DNA of 64,000 nucleotides from Salinisphaera orenii subsp. halophila YIM 95161 (lineage in GTDB: Bacteria > Pseudomonadota > Gammaproteobacteria > Nevskiales > Salinisphaeraceae): contig NZ_AYKF01000066.1 in NCBI RefSeq assembly GCF_003732545.1, positions 1 to 64,000 on the forward strand. The letters are read 5' to 3'. The notes under the pieces were generated by a model that was not told where the DNA came from, did not search any database, and saw only the letters and a program-made list of their open reading frames with translations. The first letter of the stretch is position 1. Each line of letters opens with the position of its first letter. Position numbers and translations under genes: made by a program. This document shows positions 24,961 through 32,854 of the stretch, in pieces.

Positions 24961-25815
24961 TCAGAAGCTCGAAAATGCGGTGCCCGTGCGAGCCACGAGG
25001 CTTTCTGCTGTCGACAGCCGGTGTCGACTGGGTCTTATCTCGCCGCTGAAATCACGCAACTTCGCATTCCCAACGAAGTGCAGGTTCGATTTGTTTGCCG
25101 CCAATTCGTCAACAAGAGCACCGCGCTCGCCAACGAATTCGAAAATACCATCGAGCACCGTTTGTGTTTCGTTCGCAAGATCATCGTAAGAAACCCTGAT
25201 GTAAGGGGCTTCTCGCTCGAGACGCGCGGCGAGGAGATGATACGCCCGCCAACTCGCGATACTTTGCACGAATTGGATTTTCCCCGGCTGCTTCTTGGAT
25301 CTCGACTTCGCGAAATCGCCCGCGTCCCCGGCGAGATGAATGATGCCGCCCACGAGTTCGGGGGCGAAAGCGAGAAACGCCTTGACCCGCGCTATGTTCT
25401 TGACGCCATCCACGAAAACACGTGACTCGTCTTGCTGGCCGCTTTCCACGCCACGCAGGAACTCCCTGTATTGAGAAACGAAACGGCGCTGATCCGCGGC
25501 TGCGATGCGGCGCCGCAGCGATTGCGGCGACTGCAATAAGTAAGACAGGCGCCCGACCGTGTCGCTCCCGCCGGGCGGCTGGACCCAGCCACGATAGAAC
25601 GCGTCAGGCTCCACGCGTGTGGTTACTTCACGGTCCACGCGCTGCCAGAACGGGCAGTCACGCACCTGTTTTCCGCAGCCACAGTTTTCCGGCAGATGCT
25701 GCTTAGGATACGTATCACCGAGCGCCGTGATCGCAGGATGGGCTCCCAGCAGACGCGCCAGCAGTGTCGCGCCGTGGAAACTGGGACAAAGCACAAAAAT
25801 CACTTTCTTGAACAT
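24961..25815 (-). CDS. Sulfotransferase family protein
   Basis: The 284-residue protein opens with VIFVLCPSFHGATLLARLLG, which takes the place of the PAPS-binding 5'-PSB loop, then HPAITALGDTYPK and a Cys-rich stretch NCGCGKQVRDCPFWQRV often seen in bacterial and cyanobacterial members. A YDDLANETQTVLDGIFEFVG segment matches the family C-terminal half. It would move sulfate from PAPS to a sugar. The loop is atypical (His-Gly where Lys/Arg-Ser is usual), so activity is less certain. It lies in the GT operon between a methyltransferase and a GT4. Confidence 0.75.
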   Translation of the reverse strand: MFKKVIFVLCPSFHGATLLARLLGAHPAITALGDTYPKQHLPENCGCGKQVRDCPFWQRVDREVTTRVEPDAFYRGWVQPPGGSDTVGRLSYLLQSPQSLRRRIAAADQRRFVSQYREFLRGVESGQQDESRVFVDGVKNIARVKAFLAFAPELVGGIIHLAGDAGDFAKSRSKKQPGKIQFVQSIASWRAYHLLAARLEREAPYIRVSYDDLANETQTVLDGIFEFVGERGALVDELAANKSNLHFVGNAKLRDFSGEIRPSRHRLSTAESLVARTGTAFSSF

Positions 25816-25877
25816 GCACTAAGCGACCGGGTCTTATTTGGAAATAGAGTGAAGTACGGGCAAGGCGGCAGCGGCGA

Positions 25878-26651
25878 TCATTCTCGCTTTAGCGTGCCGA
25901 CAAGCCCAATGTATTTGTCGTTGAACTCGAAAACATACCAATCCTCACGTCCTTCCCTACCCACGAAGTCCATGAAGAATGAATTATCCTGAATATCGTC
26001 GAAAAGCACGACAGCATTCGACGCCAGCCTGGCCCGTACTTGGTCCCAGGCCTGCTCGCGCCCGGAATACGACTTGTCCGAGTCGTAGTGAAACAGGTCG
26101 ATCGCCGGAACTTCATCCACGATCGCTCTCAGGTTGTTTTCATCACCCTCGACGTAGAGATGCCATCGATGCTTCACCGAGTCATCCACGACGATACCGA
26201 TATAGCGCTCCGGATCGGGGATCCTGAAATACGGGAAGTCGCTACTGTAGAGCTCGCCGTGGGCGTTGGCTTCAAGTGCCTCCAGGAATGCAGCGGAAGA
26301 ATAGCCAGCCGCGACTCCGGTTTCGACCACGACAGTCGGTCGCATCAGCCGAGTGATGAAATAGAGCAGCGGATAGACGCCGCCACCGCCGAGATCGTAT
26401 TCGACTTCGCGGAGCCTGGCATCCGCCGCTTCCGTTATGCGACGAGCCACTGTCTCGCTTTCACGCCAGAGAGCTTGGTCGATGGATTCCGCAAATGCCG
26501 AAAACGACCGCCGATTCTCTCGCAGCCACTTGTAGTTCTCGGTAGCCGAGCGTTCACCTCTCGTATCATTGATGCGCTTGTACAGCTTCTTGAGCATCAC
26601 GCGGGACCGGGACGGTCTGATCGCTTGTCTTAGTATGTTGGAAATTTTCAT
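25878..26651 (-). CDS. Class I SAM-dependent methyltransferase (Methyltransf_24/CmcI-like)
   Basis: The 257-residue protein has the SAM motif VVVETGVAAGYSSAAFLEAL, an acidic loop (LYSSDFPYF) and HYDSDKSYSGREQAWDQV with VVLFDDIQDN, the layout of Methyltransf_24/CmcI-like O-methyltransferases. It probably methylates a sugar of the polymer or its end. It is followed 62 bases later by the sulfotransferase gene in the same operon. Confidence 0.8.
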   Translation of the reverse strand: MKISNILRQAIRPSRSRVMLKKLYKRINDTRGERSATENYKWLRENRRSFSAFAESIDQALWRESETVARRITEAADARLREVEYDLGGGGVYPLLYFITRLMRPTVVVETGVAAGYSSAAFLEALEANAHGELYSSDFPYFRIPDPERYIGIVVDDSVKHRWHLYVEGDENNLRAIVDEVPAIDLFHYDSDKSYSGREQAWDQVRARLASNAVVLFDDIQDNSFFMDFVGREGREDWYVFEFNDKYIGLVGTLKRE

Positions 26652-26885
26652 TGAAACAATTAATTATATTGAAACCGAGTGACCAATTCGCTGTACCACC
26701 GCCGGCCGCGAAGGGAAACCGATGGCGGGACACGAACGACCTGCGCTTTCAGGACGCCCGGCCAAAAGCCAGTGCTCACGGGATTGACGGACACTCCGTA
26801 GCGTCCGCCCGCATCCGTGGCTCCAGCACCGGCCGGTATCTGCACTGCACGAGCCGAACTCATCCCGTGGTTTCGGCCTATGCAG

Positions 26886-28058
26886 TCAGAGCCCGGGGGG
26901 CGGAGCACGTCGAACATTATCGAAAACCGTTTCCCATTGATCGAGCACCCCGTGCAGATCCCATTGCACCGATCCCGCCTTGGCGCGGTCGCCCAGCCGT
27001 TTCCGATATGACTGATCATGCATGAGAGCCTCGAGAGCTTCTGAAAACCCCGACACATCCTCAGCGGGCACCAGCACACCGGTCTGGCCATGGCTGATCA
27101 GCTCGGCCGGCCCTGTCGGACAGTCGTAACTGATTACGGGCAGGCCGCAGCGCATCGCCTCGAGCACGACGTTCGGCATGCCTTCGAAACGAGACGATAA
27201 AGCGAAAATGTCCGCACTGCGCATCAACGCATGTGGCGTCGACGAAAAACCGGGCAGCAGCACACTGTCGTTGCAATCGCGCGCTTCCACGACGTGTTCA
27301 AGGTGGCTACGCTCTTCGCCTTCGCCGAGAATGACCAGACACCAGCTTCGTTCTCGATCCGGCCGCAAACGAGAAAATGCCTCTATCAGAAGGTCGAATC
27401 CTTTCTGACGCACCAGCCGACCCGCAGCGAGGACGATGCGACGGCCATCCGCCCACGCCAACACGTTACGAGTGGCGGCGTCCGGAGACGTATCGGCATC
27501 GACCTGCACGGGATTCGGCACGACCGCGACATCCACGCCGGGTATGTGTTCACGCCACCAGTCGGCGATGCGATCCGTCTGCACCACGACCAACTCCGAT
27601 CGCGACACGACGTGTCGCCGAAGCATTCGCCAGGCTCGGCCGAGCGACTGGTGCTCGGGTTCGTTGCGCTCGGAGGCGATCAGCGGTTTGCTCAACCCAA
27701 GTGTCGCCAGTCGCGCCAACACATTGGTGCTCGTCATGAAACTCACGACAACCTCGGCGCGCGTCCGGGCGAGCGCTTTTCGAAGGACTCGGATGCGGGT
27801 GACGTTGTTGATTACAGCGGCTGGCATCGAATGCGCGGGCCGCAGCAGATCGAGGCCGACTCGATTGACAGCCGACGACAGCGGATAGACATCGTTCTCC
27901 GAGCGATCCAGCGTCAGCAGCCACACTTGGTGGCCGCGTTCAGCGAGGCCACTCGCCAGAACGCTCAACACCCGCTCCGCCCCGCCCCCGGCAAGCGACG
28001 AAATCACGAGTGCGACCTTCACCGATGACCACGATACGACGGCGGACACGCCCGCCAT
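26886..28058 (-). CDS. Glycosyltransferase family 4
   Basis: A GT-B enzyme with VKVALVISSLAGGGAERVLS at its start, AAGRLVRQKGFDLLIEAF and SSRFEGMPNVVLEAMRCG in the C-terminal domain, and SYDCPTGPAELI, typical of GT4 transferases such as those for GalNAc or Gal. The start may be at GTG 28022, which removes 12 residues that do not match the family. It is the most upstream gene of the minus-strand operon, whose promoter should lie in 28059-28385. Confidence 0.9.
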   Translation of the reverse strand: MAGVSAVVSWSSVKVALVISSLAGGGAERVLSVLASGLAERGHQVWLLTLDRSENDVYPLSSAVNRVGLDLLRPAHSMPAAVINNVTRIRVLRKALARTRAEVVVSFMTSTNVLARLATLGLSKPLIASERNEPEHQSLGRAWRMLRRHVVSRSELVVVQTDRIADWWREHIPGVDVAVVPNPVQVDADTSPDAATRNVLAWADGRRIVLAAGRLVRQKGFDLLIEAFSRLRPDRERSWCLVILGEGEERSHLEHVVEARDCNDSVLLPGFSSTPHALMRSADIFALSSRFEGMPNVVLEAMRCGLPVISYDCPTGPAELISHGQTGVLVPAEDVSGFSEALEALMHDQSYRKRLGDRAKAGSVQWDLHGVLDQWETVFDNVRRAPPPGL

Positions 28059-28385
28059 GCCCGGCGGCGCCGATTCGTGTTAATGCATCCCAAGATCCTT
28101 CGCACCGTATGGGCAGGTTAACCAGTTAATGGTACGCTATTAAACATGAAGTGAAAATCGGCGTCACGACTGCGATCGACTATAGTCAAAGCCGCCATTA
28201 TCACGCGATTGCCTGTCCCACAGCAGGGGCTTGTGTCATCGGTTGAGGGCGGTGATTCAGCCGATGATTTGCTGTCAGCAGCAATACAGACGCATCAGAA
28301 CGACGAACATAATGACTGAACGTTCGCCCTGCCTGGATCGGCCGGCATCGACGGCTCTGACAAGAGATAGCGCTCAGCTATCGTT
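28059..28385. promoter_or_regulatory. Divergent promoter region between two polysaccharide transcription units
   Basis: This 327-base gap separates a minus-strand GT4 operon from a plus-strand group. It contains the palindrome GACTATAGTC (28177-28186), an AT-rich patch around 28130-28145 (AGTTAATGGTACGCTATTAAAC) and no reading frame of note. Individual -10/-35 boxes were not convincing. Confidence 0.45.
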
Positions 28386-29252
28386 ATGCCGATGACGCTG
28401 CGGGCCTCGGCGAAACGACGCCGCGCTATCGGTTACCTCGCGGGCAGCATCGGTACCGTACTGATTGCCTTATCGCTGCTCGGGGACTTCACCCCCCTCG
28501 GGCAGTATTCGAACGACGCACCCAGAAGCTGGGAGTCCTTCGATCCGGAGAAGGTCACGCGTGAGCGCAGCCTTGCGGCTCTCAGGCACGATGCTCGTAC
28601 ACGGCTCGATGATTTCGAATCGGCCACCTCGGAGGCGCAAATGCTAGCGCTCTTCGAGACGACGACCACGCGATTCAGTCACAGCGACGGCGCCCGCTAC
28701 ACCATCTTCAGCAACTGGATTCTGGCCGCAGCCGGCCTGCTGAACAGAAATTTCTCGGTCATACGCGACCCGGAACGCATGGTGGCCGGCGGGCATTCGC
28801 TGATCTGCAGCCAATCGTCGTACCTGCTCCTGACACTGGCTCGGCAGGAAGGAATCAAGGTCCGGCATGTCGGGCTCGACGGGCATGTCGTCATGGAAGC
28901 ATGGTACGACGGCGCCTGGCACATGTTCGATCCCGACCAGGAAGTGATCGCACGAACGGAAGACGGCAGTATCGCCAGCGTCGACGATCTGGCTGAAAGG
29001 TCGGACCTGCTGGAAAGCGCCTACGCGCAGCCGAATCAACGCAACCTGATCCCGATCATCGCTTCGCAGGCGAACAACTCGTTCGTGTCCTACCCCGAAG
29101 GTGCGCGCTTCGTCTGGACGGCAGATGTTCTCGCTCATGTCGAGCGCTCGACGGCCGTGCTGAAATACGTGCTTCCGCTACTACTCGTTCTGGTAGGGTT
29201 TGCGCTCCTGAAGGGCGCAGCGTGGCCGGTCTCTCGCCAACACCATCGCTGA
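28386..29252 (+). CDS. Transglutaminase-like protein with two membrane anchors
   Basis: The 288-residue protein has one N-terminal membrane segment (residues ~15-33) and one near the C-terminus (~262-282), with a periplasmic-sized domain between them. That domain holds GGHSLICSQSSYLLL, then RHVGLDGHVVMEAWYDG and HMFDPDQEVI, spaced like the Cys-His-Asp triad of the transglutaminase-like fold. Members may act as peptidases, amidases or cross-linkers; the actual reaction is unknown. It begins a plus-strand group with a GT4 and a GT2, so it may act on the polymer, its amino substituents or an associated protein. Confidence 0.7.
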   Translation: MPMTLRASAKRRRAIGYLAGSIGTVLIALSLLGDFTPLGQYSNDAPRSWESFDPEKVTRERSLAALRHDARTRLDDFESATSEAQMLALFETTTTRFSHSDGARYTIFSNWILAAAGLLNRNFSVIRDPERMVAGGHSLICSQSSYLLLTLARQEGIKVRHVGLDGHVVMEAWYDGAWHMFDPDQEVIARTEDGSIASVDDLAERSDLLESAYAQPNQRNLIPIIASQANNSFVSYPEGARFVWTADVLAHVERSTAVLKYVLPLLLVLVGFALLKGAAWPVSRQHHR

Positions 29253-29354
29253 TTGACGTCCTCGTCTGCGCTTTCGCACGAGCCCTCACGACATGACTCA
29301 ATACGGCAGTACGTGGCCAACGCATTCCTCCAGCATGATTTGTCATCGACCGTC

Positions 29355-30512
29355 ATGAGCACGGCCGCCGCATTCACCGCAAAAAGAATACTGATGCCGC
29401 TACCCGGTAACGGCATCGGTGGCGCCCAAATGTCGGCCATGCTATTGGCGCAGGGCCTCGCGAACGAATTCGCCTGGCACGCGGGCATCGCACTGGATCG
29501 AAGCACGATGAGCCGCAAGCTCTTCGAAGATTCCGGCCTAGAAGTGCTCACGGCGTCGAATCTCGGCACACCAGACGTCAGACTCAGCAAGTTCAGACTC
29601 GGGCGAGCGGCGCACGCCGCACGAGCCGCCGGTAGCGCCCTCCGAGTCATCCGCCAGTTCCGACCGGATGTCGTCACACTCAACACCAAGAGTGGACTCA
29701 TTCCGTGGGCTCTGGCCGCGCGAACAGCTCAGGTTCCTGTGGTCTGGTATGTTCGCGGCTGCCGGCGTACCCGCTATGACAGCGTACGCACAAGGCTTTC
29801 GTCTCGAATCGTATTCGCCGCCAACGCAGTCGCGTCGTCTTATGCCGACCTACCCTTGCCGCCACACACGACCATACGTAACGGCGTGCGCGCCACGTTC
29901 TTCGATACCGATGATTGTCGCGAGGATCGGCTTCGCCGGGAGATAGAAGCCGCTGACGATGACGTGATCGTGTTGTTTGTAGGCAACCTGATACCGCGTA
30001 AGCGCCCGTTATGGGCCGCACGATGCCTCTCGGAAGTCATACGTCGAAGCGACGTGCCAGTGCGGTTCGTGATCGCGGGAGAAGACCGCGACAATGGACA
30101 GACGACACAAGCTTTGAACGAGATCTTCAGTGCCGCCGGTGTCGCCTCGAACCTGCATGTCCTAGGCCATCGCCAGGACATTCCTGAACTCATGCGCGAT
30201 TCCGACATTTTGATCCTGACGTCCGAACCCGACGGCGAAGCGTTCCCGCGAGTGATAATCGAGGCCATGGCCTGCGGCTTGCCCGTGATCTCGACCGATG
30301 TGGCGGGAGTCGACGAGGCTGTGCAAGATGGACAAACCGGCATGCTCATTGGTCCACACGACGAACCCGGGTTCGTTAGCGCGGTATCCACCCTGGTGCA
30401 CGACTCCCGAATGCGTCAGCAAATGTCGGGGCGTGCCGTCACGTGCGCGCGCGATAATTTTCAGCAATCTCACGTCGTCCACCAGTTCAACGACTTCCTT
30501 TCCGACCTATAA
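29355..30512 (+). CDS. Glycosyltransferase family 4
   Basis: The 385-residue GT-B enzyme opens AKRILMPLPGNGIGGAQMSA and has VGNLIPRKRPLWAARCL, and TSEPDGEAFPRVIIEAMACG in the donor site. I start at ATG 29355; TTG at 29253, right after the previous stop, would add 34 residues without homology. It is the second gene of the plus-strand group. Confidence 0.87.
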   Translation: MSTAAAFTAKRILMPLPGNGIGGAQMSAMLLAQGLANEFAWHAGIALDRSTMSRKLFEDSGLEVLTASNLGTPDVRLSKFRLGRAAHAARAAGSALRVIRQFRPDVVTLNTKSGLIPWALAARTAQVPVVWYVRGCRRTRYDSVRTRLSSRIVFAANAVASSYADLPLPPHTTIRNGVRATFFDTDDCREDRLRREIEAADDDVIVLFVGNLIPRKRPLWAARCLSEVIRRSDVPVRFVIAGEDRDNGQTTQALNEIFSAAGVASNLHVLGHRQDIPELMRDSDILILTSEPDGEAFPRVIIEAMACGLPVISTDVAGVDEAVQDGQTGMLIGPHDEPGFVSAVSTLVHDSRMRQQMSGRAVTCARDNFQQSHVVHQFNDFLSDL

Positions 30513-30587
30513 GGTCGGCGCGATGCCGTGCCAGGATGATATACAGGTACGCACCACCACTGACAGGATCACTGGGTAACTCGATCT

Positions 30588-31607
30588 ATGCGCCCTAAAG
30601 TTTCAGTATGTTGCGCTTGGCATGAGCGCCCCGAAGCCGTTCGGATAACACTTGACGCCCTGCTATCCCAGAATTTCGAGGACTACGAGGTGATCGTTGT
30701 CAACGATGGCAGCACGTCTCCCGAGGTCGCCATGGAACTCGACCGCTACCGATCCGAGCGCGTAACCGTCGTCCATCAGACAAATACGGGCGCGCCGGGA
30801 GCACTGAATCACGCCATCAGCCTCGCCCGCGGCCCTTATATCGCGGTTCATGATGCCGGCGACGCATCGCGCCCGGACCGCTTGCAGGAGCAATCCCGCG
30901 CTCTCGACGCCGAACCTTCGCTCGTCGGCGTGGGGTGCTTTACCGAAGACCTGATGGTGCAGGACAACGGCGGCACCACGAGGGAAAAACTCAACGACGA
31001 CAAGCCCGAGCGCCTCAACCACCGCGACTTCCTTGCCCCACGCAACTTTCTATCTGGCGGCGAAGTCATGTTCCGGAAAGAGATCCACCAGAAGGTCGGC
31101 GGGTATCGTTCCGCTTTTCGATACGCTCAGGACCGCGACCTGTGGCTTCGAATGAGCATGCTCGGCGATTTCGGCATCGTGCAGACGATGCTTTACGAGC
31201 GCCGGATATACGCGCAGGGCGTCAAAGCGTCGCTACGAAAATCGATAATGCAGAAACAACTGTCCCATTTCGCCCGCGAATGCGCACAAATGCGCATGCA
31301 GAAGGGCTATGACCTTGTCGATATTTTTAGTGACCAAGCACCAATGTATCGTGCAAGAACGAAAACTGCAGCCGACAATCTCGCCAGGTACGCGTTATGG
31401 TATTTGTACCACGACGATCATGAATCCGCGAATATTCTCGCAGATTTGGCAATTCGCGAACGGGTTACACTTCGGTCGGTCGGGATCAATGCTATCGCGA
31501 AAACCACAACGGTCTCCAATGGCCGACACGAAGCCATCAAATCCCTGCTGCGACGCAAGATAAGTAAATTCGATATGCAAAAGCCGGAAACACTGATCCG
31601 ACGCTAA
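30588..31607 (+). CDS. Glycosyltransferase family 2
   Basis: The 339-residue GT-A enzyme has the nucleotide-sugar pattern VSVCCAWHERPEAVRITLDA, EVIVVNDGSTSPE and TNTGAPGALNHAI. Where most GT2 enzymes have an Asp-x-Asp metal site (DADD), this one reads HDAGDASRPDR, so only part of the motif remains. GGYRSAFRYAQDRDLWLR matches the acceptor side (ED/RD motif). It ends the plus-strand group and faces the PLP-enzyme gene. Confidence 0.85.
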   Translation: MRPKVSVCCAWHERPEAVRITLDALLSQNFEDYEVIVVNDGSTSPEVAMELDRYRSERVTVVHQTNTGAPGALNHAISLARGPYIAVHDAGDASRPDRLQEQSRALDAEPSLVGVGCFTEDLMVQDNGGTTREKLNDDKPERLNHRDFLAPRNFLSGGEVMFRKEIHQKVGGYRSAFRYAQDRDLWLRMSMLGDFGIVQTMLYERRIYAQGVKASLRKSIMQKQLSHFARECAQMRMQKGYDLVDIFSDQAPMYRARTKTAADNLARYALWYLYHDDHESANILADLAIRERVTLRSVGINAIAKTTTVSNGRHEAIKSLLRRKISKFDMQKPETLIRR

Positions 31608-31645
31608 ATATCCATCAGTGAGCTGGCGACCCGGCGCGCCTTGAG

Positions 31646-32854
31646 TTACTCGAGGAGAATTCTCAAATCATCGAGAATGTAACTAACCGGCTCGTTTCCG
31701 ACCGACAAACGCACGGTACGGAAATCCAGGCCAAGCTCCTGTAACTCCTCAAGCGTCTTACCCCAGTGACTCATGTAGGCCGGTATTTCGATTAGGGTGT
31801 CCACTGAACCAAAACTAGGCGCCATTTTAGTCGAATTCAATCGATTGAATTTATCTTCAAGCTGAACGCTCTCTTCAACTCTGAAGGTAACTACGGAGCC
31901 ACCGTGAAATTGCGTGCGCTCCAACAGCTCCGCCTGATCCCTATTCGCGTTACGCCCGGGGTAGTAAATATCGACCACGGCGCTGCTTTTTTCGAGAAAA
32001 TTGATAACTTGCAAGCAGTTTTCCAGCCCTTTAGCGATACGTATATCGTATGTTCGCAGACTGCGAAAAAGCAGATAGGCACTCAAGTTGTCCAGAATGC
32101 CACCGAAACTGGACCTCGCCGACCAAATCTTTTGATAAATTTCACTATCGGCGCAACTGACGTAACCGGCAAGCAAATCGTTGTGACCGCCGATGTACTT
32201 GGTGCACGACCCGACAATGATATCCGCGAATTCAGCCTGGCCCTTATCATTCACTAACCCCTGAAAAGTATTGTCGTAGATGATTACGGCATTCGGGAAT
32301 TGGCTGCGGATAGCCTCCAGGTCCATCAGTCTTAAAAAGGGGTTGGAGGGGCTTTCCACGAAAACGACCACACCTGACGCATCGGTCGCGTGACGCATCA
32401 GCTCCGACTGATTGCTGACGTTTTCTGTGTAAACGTCGAATCTTTCCGAAAAATCGGAAAGCAGAACAGCAGTCTTTCTATAGAACGACCCAATAGTATA
32501 TATTTTTGAGTTTTTCTTTAGAACGGACCGAAACGCTGCATCAATTGCCGACATACCCGAGTTGAAGAGGACGACATCAGAACCGAGCAGTTTTTCAAAA
32601 TAGCTTTCGAGCTGAAGAACAATCAGACTGGCGTCGCGAGCGTAGCGAACGGAATTGAACTTGTCTTCGTGATATGCACCCAAGCTATCGAGCGATTTGA
32701 ATGCGTATGCCGAAGACAGGTTGAGTGACGGCACGAGAGGCTCACCCTGCAGCGAAATGCCGTCAGGCGCCCCCAACGAACTTCCTGCAGAGTAATGCGC
32801 GTCGTTGAGCAACCCAGTTACGGATCGAGGGCGCGACGATTCATGATCCGCCAT
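31646..32854 (-). CDS. PLP-dependent Cys/Met metabolism family enzyme (trans-sulfuration type)
   Basis: The 402-residue protein follows the cystathionine gamma-synthase/beta-lyase fold: VLFNSGMSAIDAAFRSVL, FVESPSNPFLRLMDL, YDNTFQGL and the PLP lysine in GSCTKYIGGHNDLLAGYVS. Family members make or break C-S bonds at the beta or gamma carbon of amino acids. It lies in a polysaccharide locus and overlaps the downstream end of an asparagine-synthetase-like gene by 14 bp, so a tailored amino-acid substituent is one possibility. I chose ATG 32854 for its GGAG ribosome site. Base composition is less GC-rich than that of the cluster around it. Confidence 0.8.
   Translation of the reverse strand: MADHESSRPRSVTGLLNDAHYSAGSSLGAPDGISLQGEPLVPSLNLSSAYAFKSLDSLGAYHEDKFNSVRYARDASLIVLQLESYFEKLLGSDVVLFNSGMSAIDAAFRSVLKKNSKIYTIGSFYRKTAVLLSDFSERFDVYTENVSNQSELMRHATDASGVVVFVESPSNPFLRLMDLEAIRSQFPNAVIIYDNTFQGLVNDKGQAEFADIIVGSCTKYIGGHNDLLAGYVSCADSEIYQKIWSARSSFGGILDNLSAYLLFRSLRTYDIRIAKGLENCLQVINFLEKSSAVVDIYYPGRNANRDQAELLERTQFHGGSVVTFRVEESVQLEDKFNRLNSTKMAPSFGSVDTLIEIPAYMSHWGKTLEELQELGLDFRTVRLSVGNEPVSYILDDLRILLE

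Noticed and set aside
24868-25425. 185-residue plus-strand frame
   Set aside because: Antisense to the sulfotransferase and the start of the GT4.
26652-26885. Possible small gene between the methyltransferase and the GT4
   Set aside because: The minus-strand frame has no start or homology and overlaps the GT4.
16408-28385. JUMPstart/ops (GGCGGTAG) element for RfaH near the polysaccharide operons
   Set aside because: I looked for it in the intergenic regions and did not see a convincing copy.
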